Source: Acidovorax sp. FHTAMBA (GTDB lineage Bacteria; Pseudomonadota; Gammaproteobacteria; Burkholderiales; Burkholderiaceae_C). Taken from it: 64,000 nucleotides of DNA. Positions 1-9,900 of this stretch are shown in pieces (positions within the stretch are counted from its first letter, which is position 1; each line of letters begins with the position of its first letter). Location of the stretch: assembly GCF_038958875.1 (NCBI RefSeq), contig NZ_CP152407.1:1309501-1373500 (forward strand), written 5' to 3'. A model generated the notes under the pieces. The model did not search any database. It saw nothing but the letters and a program-made list of their open reading frames with translations, and was not told the DNA's origin. The position numbers and the translations under genes are program-made.

Positions 1-105
1 GCACCCAATGCGGGTTTTGCGCCGCTGCAGCAGCACCTGGACGCGCTGCTGGCCGTGGTAGCCGGCTACCTGCGCACACAGCCGGGTGGGTGTGTGGAGG
101 GGTGA
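1..105 (+). CDS. C-terminal end of an unidentified protein (partial)
   Basis: An open frame runs from the first base to a TGA at 103-105 and encodes 34 residues. The segment is leucine- and alanine-rich and looks helical, ending in a glycine-rich tail. The rest of the gene lies outside the window, so no family can be assigned. It converges with the ugp operon, and a hairpin repeat separates the two. That it is coding rests only on the open frame reaching the edge and on local codon use, so this is tentative. Confidence 0.45.
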   Translation, partial: APNAGFAPLQQHLDALLAVVAGYLRTQPGGCVEG

Positions 106-120
106 AAATATGAACAAAAT

Positions 121-180
121 TACCCGCTAGCGCTTATCCATCAAGCGCTAGCAGCTATCAAAATAGTAGCTAAACGGGTA
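121..180 (-). repeat. Family A hairpin repeat, copy 1
   Basis: A 10-bp stem (GCTAGCGCTT paired with AAGCGCTAGC around a 7-base loop) is followed by a smaller AGCTA/TAGCT stem. The whole unit is bracketed by TACCCG and CGGGTA. Taking forward as TAGCT-stem-GGCC, this copy is reversed. It overlaps the end of the glycerophosphodiesterase gene and supplies its TAG stop codon. Confidence 0.85.
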
Positions 181-957
181 TTTGCAGCGCAGCCGGGCTG
201 AAAAGGTCCACCCGGTCGGTGATGATCCCGTCGGTGCCCAGGTCGATGAGCCGCTGCGCCGCCCACTCGTCGTTCACCGTGTAGCTCAGCGCGCGCAGTC
301 CGTCGCCCTGCACCTGGGCCACCAGCGCCGCATCCCACAGCGCATGGTTGCAGACGATGGCCACGCAGCCGAGTTCGCGGGCCACGCCGTGCCAGCCGTC
401 CCACAGCGTATCCAGCAGCAGGGCGCGCGGAAGCTGGGGCGCCGTGGCGCGTGCACCGGCCAGTGCCTCGGGCCGGAAGGACGAGAGCAGCGGCGGCACG
501 GCCTGGCCCTGCCACAGGCGCGCAGCGTGTTCGGCCACCACCCGGCCGGTTTTCTCTTCCAGGCCGGGGGTCGGCTTGATCTCGATGTTCAGCAGGAAGG
601 TGTTGGCGATGCAGTACCGGGCCAAGTGTTCCAGCGTGGGCAGGGGCTCGCCTGCGTAGCTGCGCGAATGCCATGCGCCCGCATCCAGCTGCGCCAGGGT
701 GCTGAACGGGTGATCGCCACCGGTGCGGCTGACCGTGGAGTCCAGGCGCTGCGCAGCGTTGGTGGTGCGGTCCAGCGTGGCGTCGTGCAGCAGGAACGGC
801 ACGCCGTCGGCGCTGAGCTTGGCATCGCACTCGAACATGCGGTAGCCGTATTGCGCGCCCAGGCGGAACGCGGCCAGGGTGTTTTCAGGGGCCAGCTTGC
901 CAGCGCCCCGGTGGGCAATCCAGCGGGGGTAGGGCCATGGCGCGGGAATGGCGGCGC

Positions 958-961
<4 letters not shown>
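170..961 (-). CDS. ugpQ: Glycerophosphodiester phosphodiesterase UgpQ
   Basis: This 263-residue cytoplasmic enzyme hydrolyses glycerophosphodiesters to glycerol-3-phosphate and an alcohol. The GDPD fold is shown by the N-terminal HRG motif (about residues 17-19), the PENT segment just after it, the LLHD motif near residue 58 and the NIEIK metal-binding strand near residue 124. The length is normal for the family. It is the last gene of the ugp operon and overlaps ugpC by four bases (ATGA), which implies translational coupling. Its final residues and stop codon come from an adjacent hairpin repeat, so the original C-terminus may have been slightly remodelled. Confidence 0.93.
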
Positions 962-1968
<1,007 letters not shown>

Positions 1969-1972
1969 GATG

Positions 1973-2025
1973 CAATAAATTTGATAGCTGAAAGCGCTTG
2001 ATGCATAAGCGCTAGCGGGTTATTT
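1973..2025 (+). repeat. Family A hairpin repeat, copy 2 (inside the ugp operon)
   Basis: The unit reads TTGATAGCTG followed by the stem AGCGCTT-loop-AAGCGCT and a GCGGG tail. It fills most of the 60-base gap between ugpE and ugpC. Relative to the ugp transcript it is antisense-oriented. Confidence 0.85.
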
Positions 2026-2028
2026 GTC

Positions 2029-2880
2029 TTATTTTTCAGTGTCTACCAGGCCCTTGACGAACCAGCGCTGCATGAGCACCACGACCAGCGCGGGGGGCAG
2101 CATGGCGAGCAGGGCGGTGGCCATCACGATGTTCCACTCGTTGCCCGAGTCGCCGCCGGCAATCATGCGCTTGATGCCGATCACCACGGGGTACATGTCT
2201 TCGGACGTGGTCACGAGCAGCGGCCACAGGTACTGGTTCCAGCCGTAGATGAACTGGATCACGAACAGCGCTGCAATCGAGGTGCGCGACAGCGGCACCA
2301 GGATGTCCTTGAAAAAGCGCATGGGGCCGGCGCCGTCCACGCGTGCCGCCTCGACGAGTTCGTCGGGCACCGTCAGGAAGAACTGGCGGAACAGGAACGT
2401 GGCCGTGGCCGAGGCGATCAGCGGGATCGTGAGGCCCGCGTAGCTGTTGAGCATGCCGAGGTTGGAGACGACTTCGTACGTGGGGCCGATGCGCACTTCC
2501 ACCGGCAGCATCAGGGTGATAAAGATCAGCCAGAAGCAGATGCCCTTGAACGGAAAGCGGAAGTACACGATGGCAAACGCCGACAGCAGCGAAATCGCGA
2601 TCTTGCCCACGGTGATGACGATGGCGGTGACAAAGCTCACCCACATCATGCGGGCCACGGGCGCGCTGGAGCCGGGGCCGGAGCCGCCGCCAAACAGTGT
2701 GTCGTGGTAGGTCTGCCAGAAGTTGCTGCCGGGCAGCATGGGCATGGGGGCCTGCACGATGTCCTGCGCGGTGTGCGTGGAGGCCACGAACGCCAGGTAC
2801 AGCGGAAAGCCGACGATGATCACGCCCAGCACCATGATCAGGTGCGAGAACGCGGTGAGATAAGGGCTGCGTTCGACCAT
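2029..2880 (-). CDS. ugpE: sn-glycerol-3-phosphate ABC transporter, permease UgpE
   Basis: A 283-residue inner-membrane permease with six hydrophobic segments. The cytoplasmic EAA loop that contacts the ATPase reads VEAARVDGAGPMRFF at about residues 190-204. Family, length and position after ugpA identify it as the second permease of the importer. It starts two bases after the ugpA stop codon. Confusion with another CUT1 carbohydrate permease is possible from the protein alone, but the five-gene operon makes UgpE the best name. Confidence 0.92.
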   Translation of the reverse strand: MVERSPYLTAFSHLIMVLGVIIVGFPLYLAFVASTHTAQDIVQAPMPMLPGSNFWQTYHDTLFGGGSGPGSSAPVARMMWVSFVTAIVITVGKIAISLLSAFAIVYFRFPFKGICFWLIFITLMLPVEVRIGPTYEVVSNLGMLNSYAGLTIPLIASATATFLFRQFFLTVPDELVEAARVDGAGPMRFFKDILVPLSRTSIAALFVIQFIYGWNQYLWPLLVTTSEDMYPVVIGIKRMIAGGDSGNEWNIVMATALLAMLPPALVVVLMQRWFVKGLVDTEK

Positions 2881-2882
2881 TT

Positions 2883-3764
2883 TTAGTATTGAACCTTTTT
2901 CTCAACGTAGCGGAACTGGATCACGGTGAGCACGACCACGATGGCCATCAGCACCACCGACTGCGCGGCCGAGCCGCCCATGTCCATGGCCTTGAAGCCG
3001 TCGTAATACACCTTGTAGACCAGGATGGAGGTGTCACGCCCGGGGCCGCCCTGGGTGGTGGAGTCGACGATGGCGAAGGTGTCGAAGAAGGCGTACACCA
3101 CGTTGATCACCAGCAGGAAGAAGGTGGTGGGCGACAGCAGCGGGAACTGGATGCTCCAGAACCGGCGCCAGGGGCCTGCGCCGTCGATGGCGGCTGCTTC
3201 AATGAGCGACTTGGGGATGGATTGCAGGCCCGCCAGGAAGAACAGGAAGTTGTAGGAAATTTGTTTCCACACCGCGGCAATCACGATCAGTGCCATGGCG
3301 TGATCGGAGTTGAGCATGTGGTTCCAGTCAAAGCCCGACTGGCGCAGCATGTAGGCCACCACGCCCAGCGAGGGCGAAAACATGAACATCCACAACACCC
3401 CCGCCACGGCAGGCGCTACGGCGTAGGGCAGCAGCAGGGCTGTCTTGTAGACCAGTGCGCCCTTGATGATGCGATCGGCAAAGATGGCCAGGAACAGCGA
3501 CAGCGTGATGCCGCTGACCGCCACCAGGATGGAGAAGAAGGCCGTGGTCTTGAAGGAGGCCAGGTAACCGGGGTCGCTGAACAGGGCCTTGAAGTTGTCA
3601 AACCCCACCCACTCCTTCGAGAAACCGAAGGTGTCCTGCATCTGGAACGATTGCACCAGGGCCTGGCCCGCTGGCCAGAAAAAGAACACGCTGATGATGA
3701 TGAGCTGTGGCGCCAGAAGCACCCAGGGCAACCATGCAGAGCGAAAAAGAACGCGTTTTTCCAT
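2883..3764 (-). CDS. ugpA: sn-glycerol-3-phosphate ABC transporter, permease UgpA
   Basis: A 293-residue inner-membrane permease with an N-terminal hydrophobic helix near residues 10-30 and five further membrane segments. The EAA loop reads EAAAIDGAGPWRRFW near residue 190. It pairs with UgpE to form the translocation pore. The gene starts about 125 bases after ugpB, and that gap contains two strong hairpins, so expression is probably lower than that of ugpB. Confidence 0.92.
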   Translation of the reverse strand: MEKRVLFRSAWLPWVLLAPQLIIISVFFFWPAGQALVQSFQMQDTFGFSKEWVGFDNFKALFSDPGYLASFKTTAFFSILVAVSGITLSLFLAIFADRIIKGALVYKTALLLPYAVAPAVAGVLWMFMFSPSLGVVAYMLRQSGFDWNHMLNSDHAMALIVIAAVWKQISYNFLFFLAGLQSIPKSLIEAAAIDGAGPWRRFWSIQFPLLSPTTFFLLVINVVYAFFDTFAIVDSTTQGGPGRDTSILVYKVYYDGFKAMDMGGSAAQSVVLMAIVVVLTVIQFRYVEKKVQY

Positions 3765-3776
3765 GTCGAAACTCTC

Positions 3777-3828
3777 AAAAAGAAAACCCCGCCGCCCCGT
3801 GAACCAGTGCGGTTGACGGGGCGGCGGG
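3777..3828 (-). terminator. Intrinsic terminator-like hairpin between ugpB and ugpA
   Basis: On the minus strand a 14-base GC-rich arm (3815-3828) pairs with 3787-3800 and is followed by a T-rich run (3777-3786). It lies directly after ugpB. It could end most transcripts or protect the ugpB 3' end while letting some read-through into ugpA. Confidence 0.7.
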
Positions 3829-3836
3829 CTTTCGAT

Positions 3837-3863
3837 GCCACCCCGCCGCCAGGGCGGGGTGGC
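3837..3863. other. Second perfect hairpin in the ugpB-ugpA gap
   Basis: GCCACCCCGCC and GGCGGGGTGGC form a perfect 11-bp stem with a 5-base loop, with no T run. It sits between the ugpB stop codon and the terminator-like hairpin, so the ugpB mRNA would carry two stacked stems. Confidence 0.7.
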
Positions 3864-3888
3864 ACGAACAGACTTTCGGCAGCTTTAC

Positions 3889-5199
3889 TTACTTGTTGGC
3901 GCGGGCAAAACGGGCCAGTTGCTCATTGCCACGGGCGACGGCCGTGTCCAGGGCTTCCTTGGGGGTCTTCTTGCCGGCCCAGATCTGTTCGGTTTCCTCG
4001 TCGATGATGGTGCGCACCTGCACGAAGTTGCCCAGGCGGATGCCGCGCGACTTGTCGGTGGCCTTCTTGATCATCTGCGTCACCGCCACGTCGGTGCCGG
4101 GGTTCTTGGTGTAGAAGCCCGAAGCTTCGGTCAGCTGGTAGGCGCCCATCGTCACGGGCAGGTAACCCGTGCGCTGGTGGCTGGCGGCCTGGATCTTGGT
4201 GTCGTTCAGGAAGTTCAGGAAGTCGGCAACGCCCTTGTATTCCTCGGCCTTCTTGCCGGACATGACCCACAGGCTAGCACCACCGATGGCGGTGTTCTGG
4301 GGGGCGCCCTTCACGTCATCGTAGTAGGGCAGGGTGGAGATGCCGTAGGCGAACTTGGCTTCCTTGGCCACGCGGGCATACAGGCCCGACGAGCCGGTGA
4401 TCATGGCGCACTCGCCCGAGGGGAACGAAGCATCCGGCGCGTTGGCGCGGCCCTTGTAGACGAAGCTGCCTTCCTTGGCGGCCTTGGCCAGGTTCTCGAA
4501 GTGGCGCACGTGCAGGGGCGAGTTAAGTTGCAGCTGTGCATCGTTGCCGTCAAACCCGTTGTTCTTGGACGCGAACAGCGTGTTGTGCCACAGCGAGAAG
4601 CTCTCCAGCTGCGTCCAGCTGATCCAGCTGGTGGTGAAGGGGCAGCTGTGGCCGCTGGCCTTGAGCTTGGAGGCGGCAGCGAAGACTTCAGGCCAGGTCT
4701 TTGGCGGCTTGTCGGCGTCCAAGCCCGCCTTCTTGAAGGCGTCCTTGTTGTAATAGAAGATGGTGGTGGAGCTGTTGAGCGGGTAGCTCAGCATCTGGCC
4801 GTTGGGTGCCGTGTAGTAACCGGCCACGGCGGACACATATTGCGTGGGGTCGAACTTGAACCCGCCGTCGTTGAGCACCTTGGCCACGGGCACGATGGCG
4901 CCCTTGCTGGCCATCATGGTGGCGGTGCCGACTTCAAACACCTGCAGGATGTGGGGGGCGTTGCCCGCACGGAAGGCGGCGATGGCGCCCGTCATGGATT
5001 CGTCATACGTGCCCTTGTAGGTGGGCACCACCTTGTATTTCGTCTGGCTGGCGTTGTACTGCTTGGCCAGGTCGTTGACCCAGTCACCGAGCGCTGCGCT
5101 CATGGAATGCCACCACTGAATCTCTACCTGCTGCGCCTGCGCGGGTGCGCAGACGGACAGTGCGATGGCGGCGGATAGCGCCAGATGCTTGACTTGCAT
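3889..5199 (-). CDS. ugpB: sn-glycerol-3-phosphate-binding periplasmic protein UgpB
   Basis: The periplasmic receptor of the importer, 436 residues. The start at 5199 is chosen because GGAGG lies six bases upstream and it opens a clean signal peptide (MQVKHLALSAAIALSVCAPAQA, cleaved after AQA). An upstream ATG at 5229 would add ten residues and spoil this. The mature protein begins with the EIQWWHSM strand typical of UgpB and related solute-binding proteins, and its length matches E. coli UgpB. It is the first gene of the operon, and a candidate Pho box lies about 140 bases upstream. Confidence 0.93.
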   Translation of the reverse strand: MQVKHLALSAAIALSVCAPAQAQQVEIQWWHSMSAALGDWVNDLAKQYNASQTKYKVVPTYKGTYDESMTGAIAAFRAGNAPHILQVFEVGTATMMASKGAIVPVAKVLNDGGFKFDPTQYVSAVAGYYTAPNGQMLSYPLNSSTTIFYYNKDAFKKAGLDADKPPKTWPEVFAAASKLKASGHSCPFTTSWISWTQLESFSLWHNTLFASKNNGFDGNDAQLQLNSPLHVRHFENLAKAAKEGSFVYKGRANAPDASFPSGECAMITGSSGLYARVAKEAKFAYGISTLPYYDDVKGAPQNTAIGGASLWVMSGKKAEEYKGVADFLNFLNDTKIQAASHQRTGYLPVTMGAYQLTEASGFYTKNPGTDVAVTQMIKKATDKSRGIRLGNFVQVRTIIDEETEQIWAGKKTPKEALDTAVARGNEQLARFARANK

Positions 5200-5336
5200 G
5201 AATGTTCCTCCAAGGATGACGAAATGCACAAGGGCCGGATGCTATGGAGCCGTTGTGACAATGGTGTGTCGTTGTCGCATGGCACCCCCCGTGTAACAAC
5301 CGGGGAAACCCCGTGGGGCAGGTGCAGGGGCTGCGA

Positions 5337-5356
5337 TTGTGACTCTTTTGTGACAG
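5337..5356 (-). promoter_or_regulatory. Candidate PhoB box upstream of ugpB
   Basis: On the minus strand the sequence reads CTGTCACAAAAGAGTCACAA. It has two 7-mer half-sites (CTGTCAC, GAGTCAC) at an 11-base period, as PhoB sites require. It matches about 15 of 19 positions of the E. coli consensus. A further TTGTCAC half-site occurs nearer ugpB, around 5257-5263. In E. coli ugp belongs to the Pho regulon, which supports the reading. Confidence 0.55.
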
Positions 5357-5486
5357 GTTGGAACGAATATACCGAGCGCTGCAAGGTTTTGTGCATTGCA
5401 GGATCGTTGGTGCATAGTCTGCCAAGCCACCCGCCCGCGCTGCCAGGGTTGTGACAGCGCCTTTTTTTCACACACCTTCTACTGCC

Positions 5487-6716
5487 ATGGCCACCAACTC
5501 GCTGGACAAGAACAAGATCAAATTTCTGTTGCTCGAAGGCATCCATTCCTCTGCGGTGGATGTGATCCGAGCGGCGGGCTACACCCAGATCGAAACTGTC
5601 TCCGGAGCCCTTCCGGATGAAGAGCTCAAGCGCAAGATCGCCGACGTGCACTTTGTGGGCATCCGCTCGCGCACGCAGCTCACCGAAGAGGTGTTTGCCC
5701 ATGCCGGCAAGCTAGTGGCCGTGGGCTGCTTTTGCATCGGCACCAACCAGGTGGACCTGAACGCCGCGCGCGAGCGGGGCATTGCGGTGTTCAATGCGCC
5801 GTATTCCAACACCCGCTCTGTGGCCGAGCTGGTGCTGGCCGAAGCCATCCTGCTCTTGCGCGGCATTCCCGAGAAGAACGCGGTGGCGCACCGGGGCGGA
5901 TGGCTGAAATCAGCCGACAACGCCTACGAGATCCGTGGCAAGACCCTGGGCATCGTGGGCTATGGCTCCATCGGCACCCAGCTGTCGGTGCTGGCTGAGG
6001 CAATGGGCATGCATGTCGCGTTCTTTGATGTGGTCAACAAGCTCCCGCTGGGCAATGCGCGGCAGGTGCACAGCCTGCACAACCTGCTGGGCCAGAGCGA
6101 CATCGTGAGCCTACACGTACCGGAGCTGCCGTCCACCGAGGGCATGATCGGCGCCGCTGAAATCGCCGCGATGAAGCCCGGCGGCATCCTGATCAACGCC
6201 GCGCGCGGCACCGTGGTAGATATCGAGGCGCTGGCTGCAGCGCTCCAGGCCAAGAAGCTGCTCGGCGCCGCGATCGACGTGTTTCCGGTGGAGCCGCGCA
6301 CCAACAAGGACGAATTCCAGTCGCCCCTGCGCGGGCTGGACAACGTCCTGCTCACGCCCCACATCGGCGGCTCCACCATGGAGGCACAGGCCAACATCGG
6401 GCTGGAAGTGGCGGAAAAGCTGGTGAAATACAGCGACAACGGCACCAGCACCTCGTCCGTCAACTTCCCCGAAGTGGCGCTGCCCGCCCACCCCGGCAAG
6501 CACCGCCTGCTGCACATCCACCGCAATGTGCCGGGCGTGCTGTCCGAGATCAACCGCATCTTTTCGGACAACGCGATCAACATTGCGGCCCAGTACCTGC
6601 AGACGAACGAGAAGATCGGCTATGTGGTGATCGACATTGATGCAGCCTCGTCCGACATCGCGCTGGACGAGCTGGCCAAGGTCACAGGCACACTGCGCAG
6701 CCGCGTGCTGTTTTAA
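5487..6716 (+). CDS. serA: D-3-phosphoglycerate dehydrogenase SerA
   Basis: This enzyme oxidises 3-phosphoglycerate with NAD in the first step of serine synthesis. The start MATNSLDKNKIKF (5487) gives 409 residues, essentially the length of E. coli SerA; upstream in-frame starts would add 12 non-homologous residues. The NAD-binding fold carries GIVGYGSIGTQ near residue 153, the catalytic arginine lies in NAARGT and the histidine in LTPHIGGST near residue 290. The C-terminal 80 residues form an ACT domain (HRNVPGVLSEIN) for serine feedback. It is divergent from the ugp operon. Confidence 0.96.
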   Translation: MATNSLDKNKIKFLLLEGIHSSAVDVIRAAGYTQIETVSGALPDEELKRKIADVHFVGIRSRTQLTEEVFAHAGKLVAVGCFCIGTNQVDLNAARERGIAVFNAPYSNTRSVAELVLAEAILLLRGIPEKNAVAHRGGWLKSADNAYEIRGKTLGIVGYGSIGTQLSVLAEAMGMHVAFFDVVNKLPLGNARQVHSLHNLLGQSDIVSLHVPELPSTEGMIGAAEIAAMKPGGILINAARGTVVDIEALAAALQAKKLLGAAIDVFPVEPRTNKDEFQSPLRGLDNVLLTPHIGGSTMEAQANIGLEVAEKLVKYSDNGTSTSSVNFPEVALPAHPGKHRLLHIHRNVPGVLSEINRIFSDNAINIAAQYLQTNEKIGYVVIDIDAASSDIALDELAKVTGTLRSRVLF

Positions 6717-6723
6717 TGTTGCT

Positions 6724-6776
6724 CCTTATTTGATAGCTATTGGCGCTTATGGCATAAGAGCTGGCGGCCTTTTTTG
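6724..6776 (+). repeat. Family A hairpin repeat, copy 3
   Basis: Forward copy immediately after the serA stop codon. The stem GCGCTTAT/ATAAGAGC has one mismatch and is followed by GGCGGCC and six T residues, so this copy looks like an intrinsic terminator for serA. Confidence 0.85.
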
Positions 6777-6907
6777 CTTGAAACGTTGCTTTCGAATCCC
6801 CTGCGTGGCGCCCGGTGCGCGCGCCCTGCCGGCGCGCTGGGAGGGCGTGGCATAAAATTCCGGCCCCAAGGCACGAGGGCGCGCAGCGCCTACCCCAGGT
6901 TGATCCT

Positions 6908-9900
6908 ATGAATGTTCCGATAGCGTTGGCTGCCCTGCAGACGCAGGCCGCCGAGCCCGCCCGTCTGCGCGAGATTCCCTATAACTACACCTCGTTCTCC
7001 GACCGGGAGATTGTGATCCGCCTGCTGGGGTCCGAGGCCTGGAACGTGCTGGACCAGCTGCGCAAGGAGCGCCGTACCGGCCGCTCGGCCCGCATGCTGT
7101 ACGAGGTGCTGGGCGATATCTGGGTGGTGCAGCGCAATCCCTACCTGCAGGACGACCTGCTGGACAACCCCGCCCGCCGCAAGCTCCTGGTGGATGCCCT
7201 GAACCACCGCCTGGCCGAGGTCGACAAGCGCCGCACCCCCGCCGACGATGCCGGGCGCGACCGCCTGGTGGGCGAGCTGGTGGTGGCCGCGCGCCGTGCC
7301 GTGGCCGAATTCAACGCCACCTTCGAGCAGGCCGCACAGCTACGCCGCCAGATTCAGAAGACCCTGGGGCGCCTTACGGCCAAGGACAACATCAAGTTCG
7401 ACGGCCTCTCCCGCGTGAGCCATGTGACCGACGCGACCGACTGGCGCGTCGAATACCCGTTTGTGGTGCTCACCCCCGACACCGAGGCCGAGATGGCCGG
7501 CCTGGTCAAGGGCTGCATTGAACTGGGCCTGACCATCATCCCGCGTGGGGGCGGCACGGGCTACACCGGCGGCGCCATTCCGCTGACGTGGAAGAGTGTG
7601 GTCATCAACACCGAAAAGCTTGAAGCCATGACCGAGGTGGAGATGCGCCGCCTGCCGGGCATGGACAGCGAAGTCGGCACCGTGTGGACCGAAGCCGGCG
7701 TGGTGACGCAGCGCGTGGCCGATGCGGCCGAGCGTGCAGGTTTTGTGTTTGCGGTGGACCCCACCAGCGCCGAGGCATCCTGCATTGGCGGCAACATCGC
7801 CATGAATGCGGGTGGCAAGAAGGCCGTGCTCTGGGGCACGGCGCTCGACAACCTGGCCAGCTGGCGCATGGTGACGCCCGAGGCGCAGTGGCTGGAAGTG
7901 ACGCGCCTGGACCACAACATGGGCAAGATCCATGACGTGGAAACGGCCACCTTCGAGCTGCAGTACTTCGAGGCCGACGGCAAGACGCCCCTACGCACCG
8001 AGCGCCTGGTCATTCCGGGCAAGACTTTCCGCAAGGAAGGCCTGGGCAAGGACGTGACAGACAAGTTCCTTTCGGGCCTGCCCGGTATCCAGAAGGAAGG
8101 CTGCGACGGCCTCATCACCAGCGCGCGCTGGGTGGTGCACCGCATGCCCGAGCACACGCGCACCGTGTGCCTGGAGTTCTTCGGCAACGCCAAGGACGCC
8201 GTGCCGTCCATCGTCGAAATCAAGGACTTCATGTTCGCCGAGCAAAAGCGCAGTGGCGTGCTGCTGGCCGGGCTGGAGCATCTGGATGACCGCTACCTGA
8301 AAGCGGTGGGCTACGCCACCAAGAGCAAGAAGCACGGTGGCGGCCTGCCCAAGATGGTGCTGTTTGGCGACATCGCGGGCGACAACGCCGACGATGTGGC
8401 GCGCGTGACCAGCGAGGTCGTGCGCATTGCCAACTCGCGCAGCGGCGAAGGCTTCATCGCCATCAGCCCCGAGGCGCGCAAGAAGTTCTGGCTGGACCGC
8501 AAGCGCACGGCCGCCATCAGCCGCCACACCAACGCCTTCAAGATCAATGAAGACGTGGTGATCCCGCTGCCGCGCATGGCCGAATACACCGACGGCATCG
8601 AGCGCATCAACATCGAACTGAGCTTGCGCAACAAGATCAAGCTGTGCGACGCGCTCACCGACTTCTTCGAGCGCGGCAACCTGCCCCTGGGCAAGCAGGA
8701 TGACGCGAGCGAAATCCCGTCGGCCGAGCTGCTGGAAGACCGCGTGGCGCAGGCCATTGCCCTGGTGGCCGAGGTGCGCGCCCTGTGGTCCGGCTGGCTG
8801 CAGAACGTGGAAACACTCTTCCCGCAGCTGCAGGACCACACCCTGCGCGCGAGCTGGAAGACGCAGCTGCGTGCACCGCTGCGGACGATTTTTGCGGGCG
8901 CGGCCTTCAAGCCGCTGCTGGACGAAGTCACCGCCATCCACAAGCGTGTGCTCAAGGGCCGCGTGTGGGTGGCTCTGCACATGCACGCGGGCGACGGCAA
9001 TGTGCACACCAACCTGCCCGTCAACAGTGACGACTATGAAATGCTGCAGACGGCGCACCAGGCGGTCGAACGCATCATGGTGCTGGCGCGCAGCCTGGAC
9101 GGTGTGATCTCGGGCGAGCATGGCATTGGCATCACCAAGCTGGAGTTTCTGACCGACGAAGAGCTGCGCCCTTTTGCCGAGTACAAGCAGCGCGTGGATC
9201 CGCAGGGGCGCTTCAACAAAGGCAAGTTGCTACGAAATAAGGAGCTGCTGGCGCTTGATGGACAAGCGCTAGAGGCCAATTTGGCTTCAAAACCGGCGCT
9301 GCGCCCTGCGTTTTTGCATGCCGATCTGACCAACGCCTACACCCCGAGCTTCGGCTTGATGGGGCACGAGTCGCTGATCATGCAGCAGAGCGACATCGGC
9401 GCGATTGCCGATTCGGTCAAGGACTGCCTGCGCTGCGGCAAGTGCAAGCCCGTGTGCGCCACGCATGTGCCACGCGCCAACCTGCTGTACAGCCCGCGCA
9501 ACAAGATCCTGGCAACGTCGCTGCTGGTAGAAGCCTTCCTGTACGAAGAGCAGACCCGCCGGGGCGTGAGCATCAAGCACTGGCAAGAGTTCGAGGACGT
9601 GGCCGACCACTGCACGGTGTGCCACAAGTGCGAGAGCCCCTGCCCGGTGAAGATCGACTTTGGCGATGTCACCATGAACATGCGCAACCTGCTGCGCAAG
9701 ATGGGCAAGAAGAGCTTCCGCCCCGGCAACGCGCTGGCGATGACCATGCTCAACGCCACCAACCCGGACACCATCAAGTTCATGCGTTCGGCGATGGTGG
9801 ACGTGGGCTTCAAGGCCCAGCGCCTGGCCGTTCAACTCTTGCGCAAGGTGGGCCGCAAGCAAACGGCCAAGCCGCCCGCCACGGTGGGCACCGCGCCCAT

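Noticed and set aside
3835..5178. A 447-codon plus-strand open frame
   Set aside because: It is antisense to ugpB, which has a signal peptide, a ribosome site and an operon context.
5200..5486. A riboswitch or small RNA in the ugpB-serA gap
   Set aside because: There is a GC-rich hairpin near 5295-5318, but no recognised riboswitch core; only the Pho-box-like site is supported.
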